From Adenanthera pavonina (taxonomy: Eukaryota; Streptophyta; Magnoliopsida; Fabales; Fabaceae): a DNA stretch of 64,000 bases. The notes beneath the pieces are model-generated. The model saw nothing but the letters and a program-made list of their open reading frames with translations, had not been told where the DNA came from and searched no databases. Every line of letters starts with the position of its first letter. Within the stretch, counting starts at the first letter, position 1. Both the position numbers and the translations under genes were made by a program. Shown in pieces: positions 60,111 to 64,000 of this stretch. The stretch spans positions 27,137,501 to 27,201,500 of the forward strand of contig JAIVEN010000015.1 in NCBI GenBank assembly GCA_026686845.1, in the 5' to 3' direction.

Positions 60111-60961
60111 AATATAGATGATCTAGATTTTATCCTATATTTTATTTTAATTTTTATTATTAAATATTATTTTTTAAATTTTATTGTTAAAAAATTATTT
60201 TTATTTTGTGTTTTTCTTTTTTTAAACTTAAAAAATAATTAAAATTTAAAAAATCTTTATAGAAAATCTAGACCGTTCACAATTTTTTTAGATGGTCCAG
60301 ACCCTTTGTTGCTACTACAGTAGCAGTAGAGGATCTATTTCCCTCAATCACGATATGTTAAAGCGAGATTTCTAGACATTTTTTAAAGGAAAAATAACAG
60401 TTGGGGACCAAAAATTTGAATTAAATACAGTAAGGGACCTTACAATTTTTTTAGTAGTAAATACAGAACAAAATAGTAGTAAATTCGTAATGTTCAGTAG
60501 TAAAAAAAAATGCAAGATCCTTTATTATATTTAATTTAAACTTTTGGTTACCAAATGTCATTTTCTCTTTTTTAAAATATATTGACATGATTCCCACAAA
60601 AAAGATTTATAAATATAGTGAGACCACCGATGATTGAATAGATTATTTTTGTTATTTATGATTTTTTAATAAATTAAATTATTTGAATTTGGTTCAAGTG
60701 ATTTATAATTTATATTATTTCTAATTATATATTTTAGAAATGTTGTAATTAAAATTTTTTCTTATATATTGTTTAACTTTCTCAAATTAAAGGGTTAAAG
60801 GGCAAATTGGCAGTAACCAAATTAATTTGGTTTTAGAATACTATGGCAGTGCAACTGAGGTCAAATCCAAGGAATTAGATATTAGAATTGATCAAGCAAA
60901 TAAAATAACTAAACAATAAACCAAGGAAGACAACAAACTAGCAACTAAAGAATTAAAGAAC
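60111..60961. other. AT-rich sequence, nothing assigned
   Basis: Contains the palindrome-rich ctactacagtagcagtag near 60,314 and otherwise no feature I can support. Confidence 0.5.
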
Positions 60962-61231
60962 TACTCCCTCCCTTAATATAAGGGGTATTGGGGATCTATC
61001 TTATTCCAAAATATAAAGAATAAATAAAAGTTATATGGTGCATTTAATATTTTTTTAAAATGTCCCTAATTACAATTCATTCTCCTTAATTATGTGATAA
61101 AGTAATTAACATTAAATGAGAATATTTTTTAAAATTATTTTGCATTTCTGATGAATTTAATGATTCCAACTGTTTTTCTTGATCTATATGATTTAGTTAT
61201 TTGTCCGTTATATTAAGGGATAGAAGAAGTA
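60962..61231. mobile_element. Stowaway-like MITE (copy G)
   Basis: Ends tactccctcccttaatataa and ttatattaagggatagaaga plus agta are inverted repeats; 270 bp. Confidence 0.88.
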
Positions 61232-61252
61232 ATAAACAACAATCAATAGAAG

Positions 61253-62285
61253 TAGGGTTAATCAAAGATCGGATAGGATTGGGTTAGCAACCAACTCGAT
61301 GTTTGGTCTGTATGAGGACGGGCCTCAAAATTAGAGATCGAGGACTAGTCCTACTTGGTCAAACCCAAGACCAAAAGAGGACTAGGTTAGGAGACTGGGG
61401 TGAGACCAAGTTGGAAAATCGTCACCCCTCATCTTGTCCCTGTCTTGAATTTTTTTTCCTTTAAATTTTTTTCCAAACAAAAATAAGGACAAAAACATAA
61501 AATAACTTAAATCTATATAAATTTCTTGGACTAAAAAATTGGGTCATATATCTTGGACCAAAAATTCAAATGAGATTGGAAATTTAATCTCAGGCTTTAC
61601 TACAGAATCATTAAAGCACCTTAGTAAACATAATAAATAAGAGACATGATTTATATGATAAGTACAACACAGAAGCCTCAAAGTGTCCTCCTAGAGCTTA
61701 TACATGATAAACATTCTAAACAAAAAAACTAGGTCTTTACTATGCTAAGCTTATCAATTAATTCTCCAATTGCCCAAATATGAATGTACATATACCTAAA
61801 CAATAATCAATATATATGTGAAAAGCAATAATAATCACTACATAAGATTAATCATGATTCATTCCATTTAAGTATATTAACAAAAGATCACTACATAATG
61901 TGCACCTCATGATTTTTCCATAATGGTCACATAAGCTACACAAAAGTCACTGCGATGTCAGTCTAAATCCAACCTAAACTTTGCCATTTGCATCCTAAGA
62001 AGTGTTAGCCCATATCAATCTATCACAAAAAGGTCACACAATATTCATTTAACTGGCTACAACAAAAAGGGTCATTCTAAATCACAAAAATAACCATTTA
62101 AATATCTGGAAAATGAGATTGTTGAAAAATCTGAAATGAGAGAGCCATTCAACGTCAATCAATATCCATCAAATCGCCCTCTCCACTTTCAATTACACTG
62201 GAAAGATCTAAAAAGATATAAAATACAAGTAGTCAATAACCAAATAAAAATGTAATGTACTAAAACATAATCAATCACAAACATA
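61253..62285 (-). other. Probable 3' non-coding end of hAT element
   Basis: The minus-strand sequence downstream of the hAT transposase contains no open frame. At 61253 the plus strand reads tagggttaatcaaagatcgg, which resembles a hAT terminal repeat (TAGGG...). The matching end would lie right of the window, so this is a guess from one terminus. Confidence 0.4.
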
Positions 62286-63456
62286 TCAGTAACGAAAAAC
62301 TTTACTAGATTGAACAACATTTTCACTTTCTTCAAAGTTATCAAAGCCATGCAGATTAGAAACAAATTCTGCAAGAGATAATCTTGGAAGAAGCCAATTT
62401 TGAGCACATATAAGTGCTCCCGTCATCTTAGCTAAAAAGGGAACTCCTATGGGAGTCAATAACACAGCCCCCAGTGCTAAAAGCTGATTCAGAAGCCACT
62501 GTAGACACCGGTACAGTTAAGAATCATGTGCAATTAAGGGAAACACTTTATATTTAGTAGCATTTGCTTTCCACCATGCTAAGACATCAAATTCCAAATA
62601 GTAGGAATATCATCATGTGAGTCAGTTGCAATATACTTATCTAACTCTGTCTGTGGATCTATTGTGCTTTTTTCTTTCAAAGTTGCCAACCACTTGTCTC
62701 CAGGATCCCCCTTATCATCAAATATCTCCATGTTTACTGGCCCTGTAGTATTAGATGGAGTTGCAGTACTTGTTTGAGTACTAACTCCCTTAGAATATTC
62801 TTCAAACAATCAATCCAGGGTATCTTTGACATTTTTAATCATTGCCTTGCGCACCTCAATATCAAGAAAAAGTCATTGAAAGGTATCTTTAACATATGTA
62901 AGCTTATATCAAGGATCTAAGATAACTACAACAATCAACGAAGGATTCAATTTCTCTGTTGGACCACAATACTTGTCATATTTGCTTTGCATGTTCATTG
63001 ATCTATCCATTAGAATAGGATCCACCACACTTTTGGTATTCTTGGTTAGCAAATTTTGAATGTGAACAATTTAGTGAAAGAACGTACTAGATGTAACTTC
63101 CAAGGAGTTTGAGAATTTCAAAGTTACTTCACAAAAAACCTTCAAAAATTTGATAAACACTCATACACTACTCCAATCATATGCACCAGGAGAGCCCTCA
63201 CAGCTTCCTTCTCCAATGAAATAACCATGGTAATCACCATCTTCATCTTGCATCCTCTCAAATACCTTCTGAAATTTCAAAGTAGATTCTAATATTAAGT
63301 ATGTTGAATTCCATCTAGTGTTTACATCCAGGCACACAAGACTTTTTTTGTCTAACTTTTCTGCCTCAACAAAGCTTTTGAACTTTTGGAAATGAGCTGG
63401 GGAAGATCTAACATATACAATAGCATTTCTAATTGCATCAAAGCTTTCTTTCAATT
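62286..63456 (-). pseudogene. hAT-family transposase pseudogene (C-terminal part), cut by an LTR
   Basis: hAT transposases cut and paste their own element; domesticated relatives in plants are called DAYSLEEPER/RICESLEEPER. On the minus strand, in order: VRSSPAHFQKFKSFVEAEK and CLDVNTRWNSTYLILESTLK (63,420-63,290); EVTLKFSNSLEVTSSTFF and NMQSKYDKYCGPTEKLNPSL (63,140-62,930); a Ser/Thr-rich linker; ELDKYIATD and the C-terminal dimerisation region (EFDVLAWWKANATKYKVFPL near 62,590, LICAQNWLPR near 62,410), ending with TGA at 62286-62288. Several in-frame stops, among them TGA where the family has Arg in LDP-R-YKL, and frameshifts near 62,510 show it is dead. Upstream exons, including any BED zinc finger, would lie beyond the LTR to the right. 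Confidence 0.88.
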
Positions 63457-64000
63457 TGTTAGTTTAGCTGGCTTCCCAAGAGGGGGTGAATTGAGAAGTT
63501 TGAATTTTTTTGCTAAAATAAAATATAATAGTGATAATAAAAGATTACCAAAAAACAAAGTATAAGAAATAAAGAGCAATGAGAAGAGAACACAAAAATT
63601 TATCCTGGTTTGATCTATTCCACTTAACCTATGTCTAGTCCTCAAGCCACCACTTGAGATTTCTTCACTATCATTTGCAAGATTTGAATGGGTTGTTGCA
63701 AACACTGCAGTACAACCTAGCTCAAATCTTGATTTGAACAAGACTCTTTCACTCTTCTCACTCAAGAGTAATAACAACTCTCTTAGTGTATTCTCACACT
63801 AAGCATTATCTAAATATGTGGAGGAATATATAGATCACAGTATGAAAACTCTCTCTCAAAGAGTGAATATGAAAGTTTAAGTACAATAAATGAGCTAAAT
63901 AGAGGGTAGGTAAGTTTTGAAAGATTCAGTAATAAATTTTTCAAAGTTTTGACGTTTATATGTTTTTTCTCACTACCTAATAACTTAAATGAGGTCCTAT
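63457..64000 (-). repeat. SIRE-like copia LTR inserted in the hAT pseudogene, runs off right edge
   Basis: It starts tgttagtttagctggcttcc and carries cttcccaagagggggtgaat at 63472-63491, aligning with the copia-1 LTR from 4778. Its lower end meets transposase coding sequence, not a primer-binding site, so it is either the 3' LTR of an element extending right or another solo LTR. The bases before it are caatt, the expected TSD. Open frames inside are not genes. Confidence 0.88.

Overview
The window looks like nuclear DNA of a flowering plant. LTR retrotransposons primed by initiator tRNA-Met dominate it, Stowaway-like MITEs and a hAT transposase fossil are present, and the one convincing host gene has an ordinary plant intron and encodes a small secreted glycine-rich protein. 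I cannot name the species. No CRISPR, rRNA, tRNA or prokaryotic-style operon was seen. Everything was read by eye; LTR ends, target-site duplications (TSDs) and codon changes were taken directly from the bases.

Left third (1-19,690). Copia-1 (minus strand, SIRE-like, cut by the left window edge) occupies 1-6,490. It sits inside the 5' LTR of gypsy-1 (plus strand, 6,491-13,343). Both have recognisable gag and pol domains broken by stops and frameshifts. From 13,344 to 19,018 there is no convincing gene, only a 123-bp tandem duplication and an unassigned possible exon remnant. A fragment of another LTR follows at 19,019-19,690.

Middle (19,693-45,150). A much older copia-2 (minus strand) is split into 19,693-21,388 and 31,333-34,796 by gypsy-2 (plus strand, 21,389-31,332), which is bounded by a 5-bp TSD. 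Gypsy-2 carries a 500-bp duplication of its nucleocapsid-protease region. A remnant of a gypsy-2-related LTR lies at about 34,875-35,830, followed by more than 9 kb without a gene I can support.

Right third (45,150-64,000). The glycine-rich protein gene (minus strand, two exons, 45,206-46,035) has a MITE just upstream of its promoter. At 47,796-53,113 two solo LTRs, one copia and one gypsy, sit in one copy of a short dispersed repeat; a second copy at 55.8-56.4 kb lacks both and so shows the pre-insertion sequence. The stretch 54.4-61.2 kb is packed with MITEs and holds a 5'-truncated LINE with a 20-bp TSD. A hAT transposase pseudogene (62,286-63,456, minus strand) is interrupted by a SIRE-like LTR that runs off the right edge.

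I found no undescribed functional system. The value of the window is a well-resolved nesting history, decay that fits cytosine deamination, and internal duplications within elements. The only gene likely to be working is the glycine-rich protein gene.
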